Assembly (NCBI GenBank): GCA_029706075.1
Contig: JAINUG010000131.1
Coordinates: 2,170,001-2,234,000 of the forward strand
Direction of reading: 5' to 3'
DNA: 64,000 bases
DNA from: Aldrovandia affinis
Lineage: Eukaryota; Chordata; Actinopteri; Notacanthiformes; Halosauridae
Below, in pieces: positions 23,301-29,654 of this stretch. Position numbers and translations under genes: made by a program. Within the stretch, counting starts at the first letter, position 1. Every line of letters starts with the position of its first letter. The notes beneath the pieces are model-generated. The model was not told the origin of the DNA. It did not search any database and saw only the letters and a list, made by a program, of their open reading frames with translations.

Positions 23301-25656
23301 CCTGAAATTCATTACAATTCAATTAATTAATTAAAACAATCCCCACAGAACATTATTGGTAGTATTTAATGCATGAATTGGGTGAATATTGGGCTAACTT
23401 GTTTGGACAAATATGGAGAACAAAACAAGGGTTTCATTGAAAGCAAAAAATAGAAATTCCAGACATTGTAGGTACTTGGTTATACTAACGTAACACGTGA
23501 TCTGACCCTTAGGCCAATGTTACATGACTTTATATGGTCAAGATGAGTACAAAATCTTCACTACAACTAACACATGGCATATTCATCCGTACTGTCATTT
23601 TTAGTGGTGGAGATTACTGGAAAATCCTACTCAAGTTGAAGTACTATTACATCACTGAAAGTGTGTCAACTACCCCTATCCCTTTCCCTCGTACTACGAG
23701 TTCGCTGTCTGCAACTCTGAGACCGGCAGTGCACAGAACCCGCCAAGCCGGCGACTGTTACTCCGACACACACAGAGCCGCTTGAACACAGCACACTCAC
23801 GCCCACTTCCCTCCCCCGGGGACGGACAGTCAATCGCTGCTGTCATGGCAGATAGGGTCTGTTTTCCAATTTCTGTCCGAGTGATGTAATCGGGTGATGT
23901 CATTGGAATTTTGGACTGTAGTTGCTATGCCAACATGACGAGCTCGCATTCCTGAATGAGAAAACCCAGAAGAATGTGTCCGGGTGACGTCATTTAGCTA
24001 CGAATAAGCTGTACAGCTAAGTTAGCTGCCTTGCTACGAACATAATATATGAATTATAATATATAATTATATTATAATTATATAGCCAGCTAGCTACGAA
24101 CATAACAATATGCATTGTCTGTTCAGCTGTACAGTTAAGTTAGCTGGCTAGCTACGAATATAATGTATGGAAGATGGCTAGCTACGAATAACAATTGCTT
24201 GCTCAGTTGTAAAACTAGCTAGCTGGCTAGCTAGAAGGTGGCTAGCTGCGAATAACAATTGCTTGCTCAGCTGTAAAAGCTATTCTCAAAGAATTGATTT
24301 AATTGGCTACTGACTTGCTACGGTGCTTACTAGGTTAACCTCTCATATGAGGGTGGGGATAATTCACATGAAAAATAGAGGGTATAATTGGCAACTGAAA
24401 ATAGGGAGAAAAATGGGGAATAAAAACATAAAACATTAAATTTGCATATCTGGAATCGGCTTACCCCACCCAAATCTTAACCTTAACCATTACAGTAATG
24501 ATGCAGAACTGATTCTGGACCTGCAGCTAAGGGCAAAAACTGCAAACCTACACAAATACGGTAAGGTATACAGAAACAGACCGTGGACCAGCTGCTGGCC
24601 TGAATTAATAACCAATGTGTGCAGCATGGTTTTGAAAATGGAACAGTAGAATATTTTATTCAAAAAAATGTTAAAAATAAAGTTAAAAAAGTATGAATCC
24701 CAGGAAAAACTACATCAGGTACAGAAACGACCTCTGGTCATTTTTATTTCACACAGTGGTACAGGTTCTTGTAAAGCTGTCATAAACCCATGCTTTTATT
24801 CATGTTCATTAATCAGGATCTGTGAAACGCCTTCCCTTTTTCTCCCCAGCCTGAACTTCAGGAGAGGGGCGGTCACCATGTTTGCCTTGAACCTGAGTAA
24901 CAGTCTGGCAAGGATGCGTCTGCCCCCTCAGATTTCAAACACTACTGTGAAGGCTTTTGTGTTGGAGCCCGGGGAGTCTGGAGAGCAAGGCCTTTACTCC
25001 AGGTATCCCAGTGAACCTCCCTTTTTATGTACACAGTGGGTATAAAAAAGTATTCACCCCTTTGGCATTTTTCAGTTTATTTTCTTACTTCATGGAATCA
25101 AAATGGATTTAATTGGGATTTCTTGCCAGATAAACACAAAATACTCTATAATGTCAAAAACGAATCTAAAGCCTTTGTTTAATTATTTACAAATAAAAAC
25201 CAGACAAACCATGTATTCACCCCCCTTGACTTAATACTTGGTAGAAGCACCTTTAGCGGCAATTACAGCTGCGAGTCTATTTCAGTAAGTCTCTTTTTTT
25301 GTTTAATTTGAAGGCCTGTGTGTCTCTGAACCTTTTTTAATGTCTGTACACCTGTCTAATGAAGGAATAAAATCCTGCTTCTGGTGCAAACATTTTATAT
25401 TCTTAATGGGGAAGTGAGCAGTCACGCAGCAGTTGTCACTCCTTGCAAAACCTGGCAGTGAAGCTCTCTAAGATGACCGCACCCTGTTCTCCACAGGTCT
25501 GTGCAGCTGAACGGAGAGGTCCTCAAACTGCTGGATGACAGAACCCTGCCCCCCCTCCAGGGGGTGTCCCTGCCCCCAGGTGAACATCTCAAACTTCCAG
25601 CCTTCTCCTTCGCCTTCTATGTCCTGAAAGATGCCCATTCACCAGCCTGCGAATGA
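8273..25656 (+). CDS. hpse: Heparanase, 3' half of gene (six exons; 5' exons outside window)
   Basis: Heparanase is an endo-beta-glucuronidase (glycoside hydrolase family 79) that cuts heparan sulfate chains in lysosomes and the extracellular matrix. Coding exons are 8273-8366, 10424-10530, 13149-13263, 22462-22589, 24862-25002 and 25497-25656; all join in phase and end with TGA. They encode 247 full residues, roughly the C-terminal 45% of the protein. The second exon carries [15 protein letters not shown], which contains the known catalytic nucleophile Glu of heparanase. This distinguishes hpse from the inactive paralogue HPSE2, whose motif differs here. The proton-donor Glu is encoded upstream of the window. 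The later exons form the C-terminal beta-sandwich and end in [13 protein letters not shown]-glycosylation motifs NLS and NTT lie in the fifth exon. Introns are large and repeat-filled. It faces myl7 tail to tail. Confidence 0.95.
8410..8449. repeat. A/T-rich simple repeat ending in (TA)n
   Basis: Short A-rich run followed by about eight TA dinucleotides, in the hpse intron just after exon a. Confidence 0.8.
8985..9222 (+). repeat. Dispersed fish repeat beginning AATTCAATTCAATTTTAT
   Basis: This repeat begins with ATTCAATTCAATTTTATCTT and contains the phrase ACTCCCCAGTGGGAAGAAAT. A second copy lies in reverse orientation at 31556-31780, sharing both landmarks. The same family appears to continue after the SINE insertion at 9232-9391, because the flanking TAAGAAGGG is duplicated. 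It leads directly into the 46-bp minisatellite, which may be an expansion of its internal AGGAACCAGG motif. Confidence 0.75.
9232..9391 (+). mobile_element. tRNA-derived SINE (short family) with 9-bp target duplication
   Basis: The tRNA-like head starts GGTTCTGTGTGG and has an A-box-like TGGATCAGTTG and a B-box-like GGTTTAATCC. The tail reads CTGTAAGTCGCTTTGGATAA, the L2-type 3' end shared by many fish SINEs. It is flanked by a perfect direct repeat TAAGAAGGG at 9223-9231 and 9392-9400. A second copy is at 57418-57560. Confidence 0.88.
9450..9858. repeat. Minisatellite, 46-bp unit, nine copies
   Basis: Nine tandem units start with AGGAACCAGGAGAGGGT and end with GTAGTCTCAGGG. Most units are 46 bp. 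The fifth and ninth lack several bases near the end. Divergence between units is about 5-15% by eye. An apparent 81-codon frame across it is an artefact of the repeat. Confidence 0.95.
9860..10423. other. hpse intron, no recognised element
   Basis: Apart from a short GGATA run near 9898-9920, nothing was recognised. It ends in the acceptor of the exon at 10424. Confidence 0.5.
10424..10530 (+). CDS. hpse: hpse exon b, catalytic nucleophile exon
   Basis: The 107-nt exon is bounded by CACAG and GTGAGT. It encodes the [19 protein letters not shown] stretch with the GH79 nucleophile Glu, and ends two bases into the Met codon that exon c completes. Confidence 0.95.
10531..11884. other. hpse intron, possible old repeat
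   Basis: No coding sequence. From about 10850 (TTAAAGGAGCAGTAGGCAGC) to about 11580 the sequence has the feel of an old interspersed element. No terminal repeats or protein could be established. Confidence 0.35.
11885..12519 (-). mobile_element. Internally deleted Tc1-like element (DD36E-type family)
   Basis: Inverted ends read CAGGTAACTGCCAAAGTCAA on the left and, from the right, CAGGTAAATGCCAAAATAAA. A TA precedes the left end. The inside, read on the minus strand, carries the C-terminal part of a Tc1-type transposase. The closely related copy at 41627-42181 has the same ends and the same internal part. At 635 bp it is too short to encode a whole transposase. Confidence 0.82.
12520..13148. 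other. hpse intron, no recognised element
   Basis: Nothing was recognised. A 95-codon frame at 12492-12779 shows no family features and overlaps the end of the Tc1 relic. The stretch ends in the acceptor of the exon at 13149. Confidence 0.5.
13149..13263 (+). CDS. hpse: hpse exon c
   Basis: The 115-nt exon lies between CCCACAG and GTGAGT. It encodes [12 protein letters not shown] and [11 protein letters not shown], conserved in heparanases, and ends in phase 0. Confidence 0.95.
13438..15055 (-). mobile_element. hAT-type DNA transposon remnant
   Basis: The left end CAGTGGCGTCTGGTGAG resembles the terminal repeat of many vertebrate hAT elements. A broken transposase C-terminus is present on the minus strand at 14103-14322. 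The right end, CCACCAGTAGTG at about 15045, is only a weak inverted match, so that boundary is uncertain. A second hAT-like end, CAGTGGTCCCCAACCACCGG, begins at 14327 and probably marks a nested element. Confidence 0.6.
14103..14322 (-). pseudogene. hAT transposase C-terminal (dimerisation) fragment
   Basis: Minus-strand translation gives [17 protein letters not shown], then ERSYSCLKR, and, in a shifted frame, [17 protein letters not shown]. This is the order of the conserved hAT C-terminal dimerisation region. A small deletion or frameshift separates the two parts. No upstream transposase could be joined, so only the tail survives. Confidence 0.7.
15056..15680. other. hpse intron, no recognised element
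   Basis: Low-complexity A-rich runs near 15405-15500 and ordinary intron sequence. No gene or clear repeat was seen. Confidence 0.45.
15689..15992. mobile_element. hAT-type MITE with perfect 8-bp target duplication
   Basis: The 304-bp element starts TAGGGATGCTAAT and ends ATTAACATCCCTA, an inverted pair. It is flanked by the identical 8-mers ATATAATA at 15681-15688 and 15993-16000. Both arms also carry TTGATCGATC and CGATTAAT motifs. An 8-bp duplication is the mark of hAT transposases. It has no coding capacity. Confidence 0.9.
16512..16767 (-). mobile_element. Tc1-like transposon end fragment, cut by LINE 3' end
   Basis: It begins with the Tc1-type terminus CAGTACCAGTCAAAAGTTTG after a TA at 16510-16511. 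Near its right side the minus strand encodes KGGYFEESK, a typical C-terminal tail of fish Tc1 transposases. It stops at about 16767, where the antisense L2-like LINE begins. The remaining part of the transposon was not found beyond the LINE. Confidence 0.75.
16800..18010 (-). pseudogene. L2-like LINE reverse transcriptase, one frameshift
   Basis: Reading the minus strand from about 18010, blocks appear in RT order: [19 protein letters not shown], then [17 protein letters not shown] near 17870, a frameshift near 17820, [18 protein letters not shown] near 17790-17740, [18 protein letters not shown] near 17615, and the catalytic YADD near 17510. The thumb-region [19 protein letters not shown] follows near 17210, then [12 protein letters not shown] near 17110. 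The longest continuous part is 328 codons (17755-16769). A second frameshift lies near 17020. The catalytic Asp pair is intact, but the frameshifts make this copy non-functional as it stands. Confidence 0.85.
18488..19739 (-). pseudogene. L2-like LINE N-terminal region and AP-endonuclease, frameshifted
   Basis: Minus-strand frames show a 104-codon N-terminal piece from 19739 to a stop at 19425. Next come the endonuclease landmarks ALTETWITP near 19345, [13 protein letters not shown] near 19110, [11 protein letters not shown] near 19015, and [13 protein letters not shown] near 18840. The SDH block is typical of these endonucleases. At least two frame changes are required. The N-terminal stop may be genuine decay. 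Confidence 0.78.
19791..20495. repeat. Two tandem 5' monomers of the L2-like LINE
   Basis: A unit of about 333 bp occurs twice, at 19791-20123 and 20162-20495, offset by 371 bp, with a 38-bp spacer. The copies differ at only a few per cent of positions. Both begin ACCTGACAA and end GAGATACAATGC. They lie at the 5' end of the antisense LINE, where tandem promoter monomers are found in some other LINEs. Confidence 0.92.
20556..20628. repeat. Short imperfect tandem repeat
   Basis: Two neighbouring copies of GATGCCACGG...AATGCATGCC...AATCAAA lie just beyond the LINE 5' end. The second carries a small insertion. Confidence 0.7.
21205..21314 (+). mobile_element. CR1-like LINE 3' end, severely truncated
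   Basis: It begins near ATTCAAGTCCAGGCTTGATG, closely matching the coding end of the CR1-like copy at 7650-7680, and ends with TATTCTTATGTTCTTA. Only the last 110 bp are present, as expected of 5'-truncated LINE insertions. Confidence 0.85.
21636..22000 (+). mobile_element. Long SINE, family A, full-length-like copy
   Basis: The tRNA-like head contains a perfect B box GTTCGATTC at 21694-21702. The body has CTGCCTGCCCCAGGGGGAG, and the element ends with CACCAAATTGGGAGAAAAA. About nine relatives occur in the window in both orientations. At about 360 bp it is longer than most tRNA SINEs. Confidence 0.85.
22095..22395 (+). mobile_element. Tc1-like transposon 3' end fragment
   Basis: The end phrase GGGTCTGAATACTTTCCAAA followed by TGCACTGTAT is the sub-terminal and terminal repeat of a common fish Tc1 family; an earlier GGGTCTGAATACTTATGTAA marks the inner part. 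No transposase remains. It lies just upstream of hpse exon d. Confidence 0.75.
22462..22589 (+). CDS. hpse: hpse exon d
   Basis: The 128-nt exon follows a pyrimidine-rich tract (TTTCTTTTCTCTGATTTG) and GAAG, and ends AG before GTACAG. It encodes [17 protein letters not shown] and [10 protein letters not shown], typical of the heparanase beta-sandwich. It ends two bases into an Arg codon. Confidence 0.93.
22675..22995 (+). mobile_element. Long SINE, family A, 5'-truncated copy
   Basis: It starts at the B box (GGTTCGATTCC) and shows the family body (CTGTCCGCCCCAGGGAGG) and the 3' end GGTTACTAAATTGGAATAAA. It is followed by an A-rich tail with (AAT)n near 23010-23025. Confidence 0.82.
22996..23664. 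other. hpse intron, AT-rich, possible MITE end
   Basis: No coding sequence. GGGTCAATTCCATTTCAATT at about 23281 resembles a common fish MITE terminus, but a matching partner was not found. Confidence 0.35.
23665..23860 (-). mobile_element. Long SINE, family A, truncated, reverse orientation
   Basis: The reverse complement carries GACTGTCCGTCCCC and the AGTAACAGTCGCCGGCTTGG stretch seen in the copy at 22675. Only the middle part is present. A 3' fragment of the same family, in the opposite orientation, is at 24305-24440. Confidence 0.75.
24008..24290. repeat. Degenerate tandem array rich in GCTAGC, with AT-palindromic core
   Basis: Repeated phrases GCTGTACAG, TTAGCTGGCTAGCTACGAA and AATAACAATTGCTTGCTCAG recur. 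Two clear 64-bp units begin at 24174 and 24238. An AT-rich self-complementary core lies at 24041-24084. Confidence 0.8.
24305..24440 (+). mobile_element. Long SINE, family A, 3' fragment
   Basis: It ends with GGGTATAATTGGCAACTGAA and AATAGGGAGAAAAATGGGG, the family A 3' end. The head is missing. Confidence 0.7.
24862..25002 (+). CDS. hpse: hpse exon e
   Basis: The 141-nt exon uses the acceptor CTTCAG; an upstream CCCAG at 24845-24849 would be out of frame. It encodes [13 protein letters not shown], with NLS and later NTT as possible N-glycosylation sites, and ends AG before GTATCC. Confidence 0.92.
25030..25290 (+). mobile_element. Tc1-like transposon 5' end fragment
   Basis: It begins CAGTGGGTATAAAAAAGTAT followed by TCACCCCTTTGGCATTTTTC, the pattern of a fish Tc1 end, and includes GGTAGAAGCACCTTTAGCGG and a CAATTACAGCTGCGAGTC phrase typical of the antisense transposase C-terminus. 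It is truncated and lies in the last hpse intron. Confidence 0.7.
25497..25656 (+). CDS. hpse: hpse last coding exon
   Basis: The 160-nt exon begins after CTCCACAG. It encodes [14 protein letters not shown] and [12 protein letters not shown] and ends with TGA at 25654-25656, matching the heparanase C-terminus in length and pattern. Confidence 0.95.
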
Positions 25657-25785
25657 GGATTCAAGGGATTGGGGTTGAGCTGTGGAGTTCGTAAAATTGA
25701 ATGACGTCCAGAGAGAAAAAGACAAATTGAACCAGTTCAGCAGGACCACAGCTTCCATGATGCTCTGTGTTTGCCAAATTTTATT

Positions 25786-25791
25786 AATAAA
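25786..25791 (+). terminator. hpse: Likely hpse polyadenylation signal AATAAA
   Basis: AATAAA lies 130 bases after the stop codon, in an A/T-rich 3' UTR. It is the first such signal downstream of the stop. Confidence 0.65.
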
Positions 25792-25899
25792 ATATAAAAA
25801 CGGTCCATTTAGGGACGTGTCTACTGCCTGTTTAATACTAAGAGATACTAATCAATGTATTTGTTTGAATATATCCTTTCCGTTGTTTCATTAATGAGA

Positions 25900-26670
25900 G
25901 GTTGATTAAAAAAAGGGTTATAAATTAATATTATAATATGTTTAAAGGGAGGCAAAATATTATTTGCAGTTCTTTGCAAATGTAAAAGTATACACTTTAC
26001 ACTGACCTTAAATATCATGGTAAGACAGGATATTTTTAAATGTAATTTGATTTTGTGAATTTTTGGGCAACAAGATTGTGCACTATGGGTATGGATGATA
26101 TTGGCTCTTGGTTATATTTTATGGAATATTTATTTTTCTGTATATGAAGACTGGCTAAAATAAGTTAGTTGAAAGATTTGTTTGAATCTGATTGATTATG
26201 CCATGAAAGGACTACATTTCCAGCATTATTTGTATGCAGGGGCAGATTTAGTCGTTTTAGGGTCAGTTTTCAACTGTGTGTTTGGGAAACTCAGAAACGA
26301 CACTTATCTGTTTGAATTGCAGTACTCATTATAGTGCCACCCTCATTTACTGCTGGCAAATGTCTACACACATCTCCAAAAGCAAACGGTTATATTTGAC
26401 TTAATATACGCTGTCCACCATAAGCCACCTCCCTGAGCAGGATAAACACGTATAACCCAGCATGGTATTTTCCCACATACAGCATGAGGAAACCATTCCG
26501 TAGTGAACCACACCCTGTTACACATTTTTTTGAAAGCCCTGACAGCTATTCATGATATCCAGAAACTGGTATCAGGTTGCACTTAGCCACATTTATAACC
26601 ACAATTGGAATTTTTAAGCAAAGATTGAGGAGAAAATATTTCAGACAACCCATTACGCTATTACCTTACC
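25900..26670. other. Space between the hpse and myl7 3' ends
   Basis: AT-rich sequence with no recognised gene or repeat. A 63-codon frame near 26577-26768 overlaps the tandem duplication and is judged spurious. Confidence 0.5.
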
Positions 26671-26828
26671 CTGCTACGCTAGTTACCCTAACCACCACAA
26701 GTACCTCATATTCCCCAGCGTCTGCTGTTTATAGCACCCCCCTTCTCTTAACCTGCTACACTGGTTAGCCTAACCACCACAAGCACCTCATATTCCCCAG
26801 CGTCTGCTGTTTATAGCACCCCCCTTCT
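26671..26828. repeat. 82-bp tandem duplication
   Basis: CTGCTACGCTAGTTACCC at 26671 recurs as CTGCTACACTGGTTAGCC at 26753, and the following 60 bases are nearly identical, including CCCCAGCGTCTGCTGTTTAT. Two units are present. Confidence 0.92.
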
Positions 26829-26949
26829 TTTTAAAATTGATTGCTTTAGTGCATATATAATTTATTTTTAAAAATGCATTTGATTCTGTGTTCAGGTGAA
26901 CTCTTGTGTTTTGTGTTCAAGAAATCTTTGAATCAGTGCTAATGTTATG

Positions 26950-26955
26950 TTTATT
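26950..26955 (-). terminator. myl7: Possible myl7 polyadenylation signal
   Basis: AATAAA on the minus strand, 257 bases past the myl7 stop codon. No experimental support can be seen in the sequence. Confidence 0.45.
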
Positions 26956-27211
26956 TACTGACCCATTTCACAAACCTGTTTTGATATTATTTAGTTGATC
27001 AGTCTCCACATTCATTCCACACGCAGTCAGGAAATTTCAAGACAAGTACTGGTGGAAGGGTTTTACTTTGGCAAAGTATTTTACAATTTGAAATGAACTG
27101 ATGTTTGTATTTAACTTTGGACTTTGAGCCCTGGAGAATTCCAGGGAGGCAGGAGGTCACATTCACGTTTGGCACAGAGCAGACAGTGTCGTTTCACACT
27201 GGGTGGCCCCC

Positions 27212-27313
27212 TTACTCTTCTTGCTCCTCCCCATGTGTGATGATGTAACAAAGGGATTTGTAATCCAGGTTTCCTGATTGGTCAATGGTGGAAGACTGAA
27301 ACATCTGGTTTAC
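27212..27313 (-). CDS. myl7: myl7 exon 7 (last)
   Basis: 102 nt including TAA at 27212-27214. Encodes [24 protein letters not shown] and the acidic tail EEQEE. Confidence 0.95.
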   Translation of the reverse strand, partial: VNQMFQSSTIDQSGNLDYKSLCYIITHGEEQEE

Positions 27314-29263
27314 CTGTGATTGGCGACAGAAAAATCCATAAGGGTGGTACACAGTTCAGTCATAAGTATTAAAATCAATCTTATGTGCCTACCTCCTCTG
27401 CTGTAAACTTGTCCGCCTGAGTCATTAGCACACGCTGTAGTCTATATTGAAAATAAAGTTATTTTAGACAGAAATTTAAGAAAGAGTGAGTGTGCTCTGG
27501 GCACTATATCACTTATAGAAAAACATTACTTACAGCAAGTTACAGGAGGTAACAAAAAGGTTAAAAAAGGGTGGTTTCAAATGTGTGATTGTGTGAACTT
27601 ACTCGTCTTTGTGAATATGTCCCTTGGCGTCAGGATCAAACATTTTGAAAGCATTTAAAATGGTGTCCTCTGGATCTGTGCCTGCATACAAATAATTTGT
27701 TTAATTTTGCATCTATATTCATACCTGTTATACATTTATTACAACTCCATTAAAAAGTAAATGTTGATATTTAACAGATGTTTAAAGGAATTTACAAATT
27801 TCGTTTAACAAATTGTACATGCTTACCAATTGAAACTGTCTTTAGCTAGTGGTTCATTGTGTTTTCCAGTATAGGTTAGTAACATTTTATCAGCAATATA
27901 CTTAAGACAAGAGCCTTACCATGTAACTTTTCTCCAAACAGGTTAAGGAACATTGTGAAATTTATGGGGCCAGTGGCTTCTTTCAGCATGTCCTCCAGCT
28001 CGTTGTCTTTGACATTCAGTTTACCTGAGTGAGTGGATATTCATTAGCTGGATCAGCAGCCTAATCTGAGTATACACTGTCTGCACACTGTGAAATACTC
28101 ACCAAGAGAGGCATAGGTGTCCTTCAGGTCTTCCTTATCGATGAACCCATCCCTGTTCTGATCTATGAGTGTGAAGGCCTGAATGCGAGAGAAAAACTCT
28201 TGATAATGTATTTATTTCATACAGCAGGGACACTTCATGAATGATACCTAATTGATTCATGATTGTGAGTCAAGAATGAACTACTGCATTTAAAACTTTG
28301 ACAGAAACTGCCCCTGAGTTCGGTGTCAGTTTCTTAATATATAGCCTCCCAAGCCAGGCTTTTATTTTTATTTATTCTCTCTAAAATTAGTTCTTCAGAT
28401 TTTTTTCCCGTTTTTCTCGCAATTTAGTGGCCAATTGCACTATTAATTTTTATTTGCCCTCCCCACACAAACTCGCCGCTCGTCTCTACGAGGCAAGCTA
28501 ATTCTCTGAGGGCAGCGAACTCCACTTCGTTCGAGACTACCCACATTCTGGAAACATCCTTACGCGCTTCTCAGCGAACTCATGCTGACTCACCCTTCCC
28601 CTTCCGCCTGGAGCGGACAGCCAAACGCCGCCCCCGATCAGGACTCCCCACCGGGGCCGGTCTGGTACAGTCGGGTTTCAAACCGCGACCATAATGGGCA
28701 GCTCACTTCTCATAAAGGACCAGCCAATACGAGTGCGTTAGACCGCTACGCTGCCGGAGGTCCCCATGCTTTTTTTAATATTCTCGTGCGTATAACACCT
28801 GGCAGTAAAAGCTCACCTCCTTGAACTCCTGAATCTGCGTTTGCTCAAACATGGAGAAGACATTGGAGGAGGCCCTCTGTGCCCGCTTCGCACCCCCTTC
28901 CTTCTTCTTGGTCTTTCTGCTGGCCTGTATTTCGTTACAGGGGTACAGATCAAGCACACAGGCATATAACACACCATTATAGCTGTAAGTCACACGAAAT
29001 AAATTCTGGTAGGTATCGTGAAATTCCCCATTCGTAGAAAATTGGTCAGCTGTTTACTGGTTTTCCTGACATTTTGTAACTTGATCCAAAGTCTTATTTT
29101 TGCAAGACAGATCTCTAAAATGCCCTTTTAGTATAAAGGATGGTGAGGTTTGGAGACATGCCACAGAGAAGCAAAATACAATTATTTCCCAACTTTCAAA
29201 TTTTGTATTTATATATATTTTTAACATCAAAAGCCATCAATAATCCCCTAAAAGACTCACCAT
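27212..29263 (-). CDS. myl7: Cardiac/atrial myosin regulatory light chain, complete (seven exons)
   Basis: The regulatory light chain binds the myosin heavy-chain neck and tunes contraction; Myl7 is the atrial form in mammals and the pan-cardiac form in zebrafish. Coding exons are 29261-29263 (ATG only), 28817-28924, 28103-28178, 27920-28024, 27603-27681, 27393-27441 and 27212-27313. Their lengths (3, 108, 76, 105, 79, 49, 102) sum to 522 nt, giving 173 residues, and all phases agree. The start [20 protein letters not shown], with basic residues before paired serines and [10 protein letters not shown], is the myosin light-chain kinase target region and fits Myl7 best. The first EF-hand loop, [12 protein letters not shown] (residues 43-54), keeps its metal-binding residues. 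The later loops, such as [12 protein letters not shown], are degenerate. The protein ends ITHGEEQEE. Alternatives are Myl2 or Myl10, which fit the N-terminus less well. Confidence 0.95.
27393..27441 (-). CDS. myl7: myl7 exon 6
   Basis: A 49-nt exon after ATATAG and before GTAGGC; encodes [17 protein letters not shown] 49-nt exon at this place is common in myosin regulatory light-chain genes. Confidence 0.93.
27603..27681 (-). CDS. myl7: myl7 exon 5
   Basis: 79 nt between GCAG and GTAAGT; encodes [20 protein letters not shown] and a degenerate second EF-hand loop. Confidence 0.94.
27920..28024 (-). CDS. myl7: myl7 exon 4
   Basis: 105 nt between CTCAG and GTAAGG; encodes [16 protein letters not shown] and [16 protein letters not shown], strongly conserved in regulatory light chains. 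Confidence 0.95.
28103..28178 (-). CDS. myl7: myl7 exon 3 (first EF-hand)
   Basis: 76 nt between TTCAG and GTGAGT; encodes [20 protein letters not shown] with the intact metal-binding loop. Confidence 0.96.
28390..28772 (-). mobile_element. Long SINE, family A, in myl7 intron 2
   Basis: In reverse orientation relative to the window, hence in the same orientation as myl7. The family core appears as GGAGCGGACAGCCAAACGCC on the plus strand, and GGGTTTCAAACC near 28672 is the reversed B box. It begins with the AATTTAGTGGCCAATTG end. Confidence 0.82.
28817..28924 (-). CDS. myl7: myl7 exon 2
   Basis: 108 nt between ACAG and GTGAGC; encodes [20 protein letters not shown] and the [18 protein letters not shown] stretch, including the light-chain kinase site. 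Confidence 0.96.
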
Positions 29264-29295
29264 GCTCAACTGGTGCCGATGCTCCAAGAATGTGC
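29261..29295 (-). CDS. myl7: myl7 exon 1 (5' UTR and start codon only)
   Basis: ATG at 29263-29261 is followed at once by the donor GTGAGT. A first coding exon with only the Met codon is usual for myosin regulatory light-chain genes. The upstream limit (29295) is inferred from the TATA-like box. Confidence 0.85.
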
Positions 29296-29319
29296 CTGAA
29301 GCACCCGGAGTAAGACTGC

Positions 29320-29335
29320 TTAAATACGGCAGCTG
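29320..29335 (-). promoter_or_regulatory. myl7: myl7 core promoter: TATA-like box and E-box
   Basis: On the minus strand, TATTTAA at 29326-29320 lies about 60 bases before the ATG, and CAGCTG (E-box) is just upstream at about 29330-29335. Their spacing fits a transcription start near 29295. Confidence 0.6.
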
Positions 29336-29435
29336 TCTGTAACAGGAACATGGTTCAGGATGACGGCTGGGGTGGAGTGGGTCCCAAGGGGGATCATGGT
29401 GATCCGATGGGGACCCCCAGCCCAGGCAAAATCCT

Positions 29436-29654
29436 CCATACATGGGCAAGTCGTTAGGCAAGGCCCAGGCCCCTCCAGAGGCCTGCCAACTGCTGGTCAT
29501 ATTCAAAACCTTTTAAAGGATTTGCACATTGCTGCACACGGCTGAAGAAAGATGGGCTAAATTTAATAGAGAGCCTGATTCTGCATTGCATTCTCTTACT
29601 GCGTTTTCCTTTAACAGCACTGTTTTGAGAGATGGTCTTGCTCAAAATAGATAA
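29436..29654. promoter_or_regulatory. myl7: Candidate cardiac transcription-factor sites upstream of myl7
   Basis: Candidates are an imperfect CArG box CCATACATGG at 29436-29445, a MEF2-type CTAAATTTAA at 29557-29566 that fits YTAWWWWTAR, and a GATA-type AGATAA at 29649-29654. These classes of sites are known in heart contractile gene promoters. They are short and could be chance matches. Confidence 0.35.

Noticed and set aside
24851..24861. Alternative hpse acceptor at CCCCAG (24845-24849 region)
   Set aside because: It would add bases out of frame with the conserved [10 protein letters not shown] segment; the CTTCAG acceptor keeps the phase.
26577..26768. 63-codon frame between hpse and myl7
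   Set aside because: It overlaps the 82-bp tandem duplication and has a low-complexity composition.
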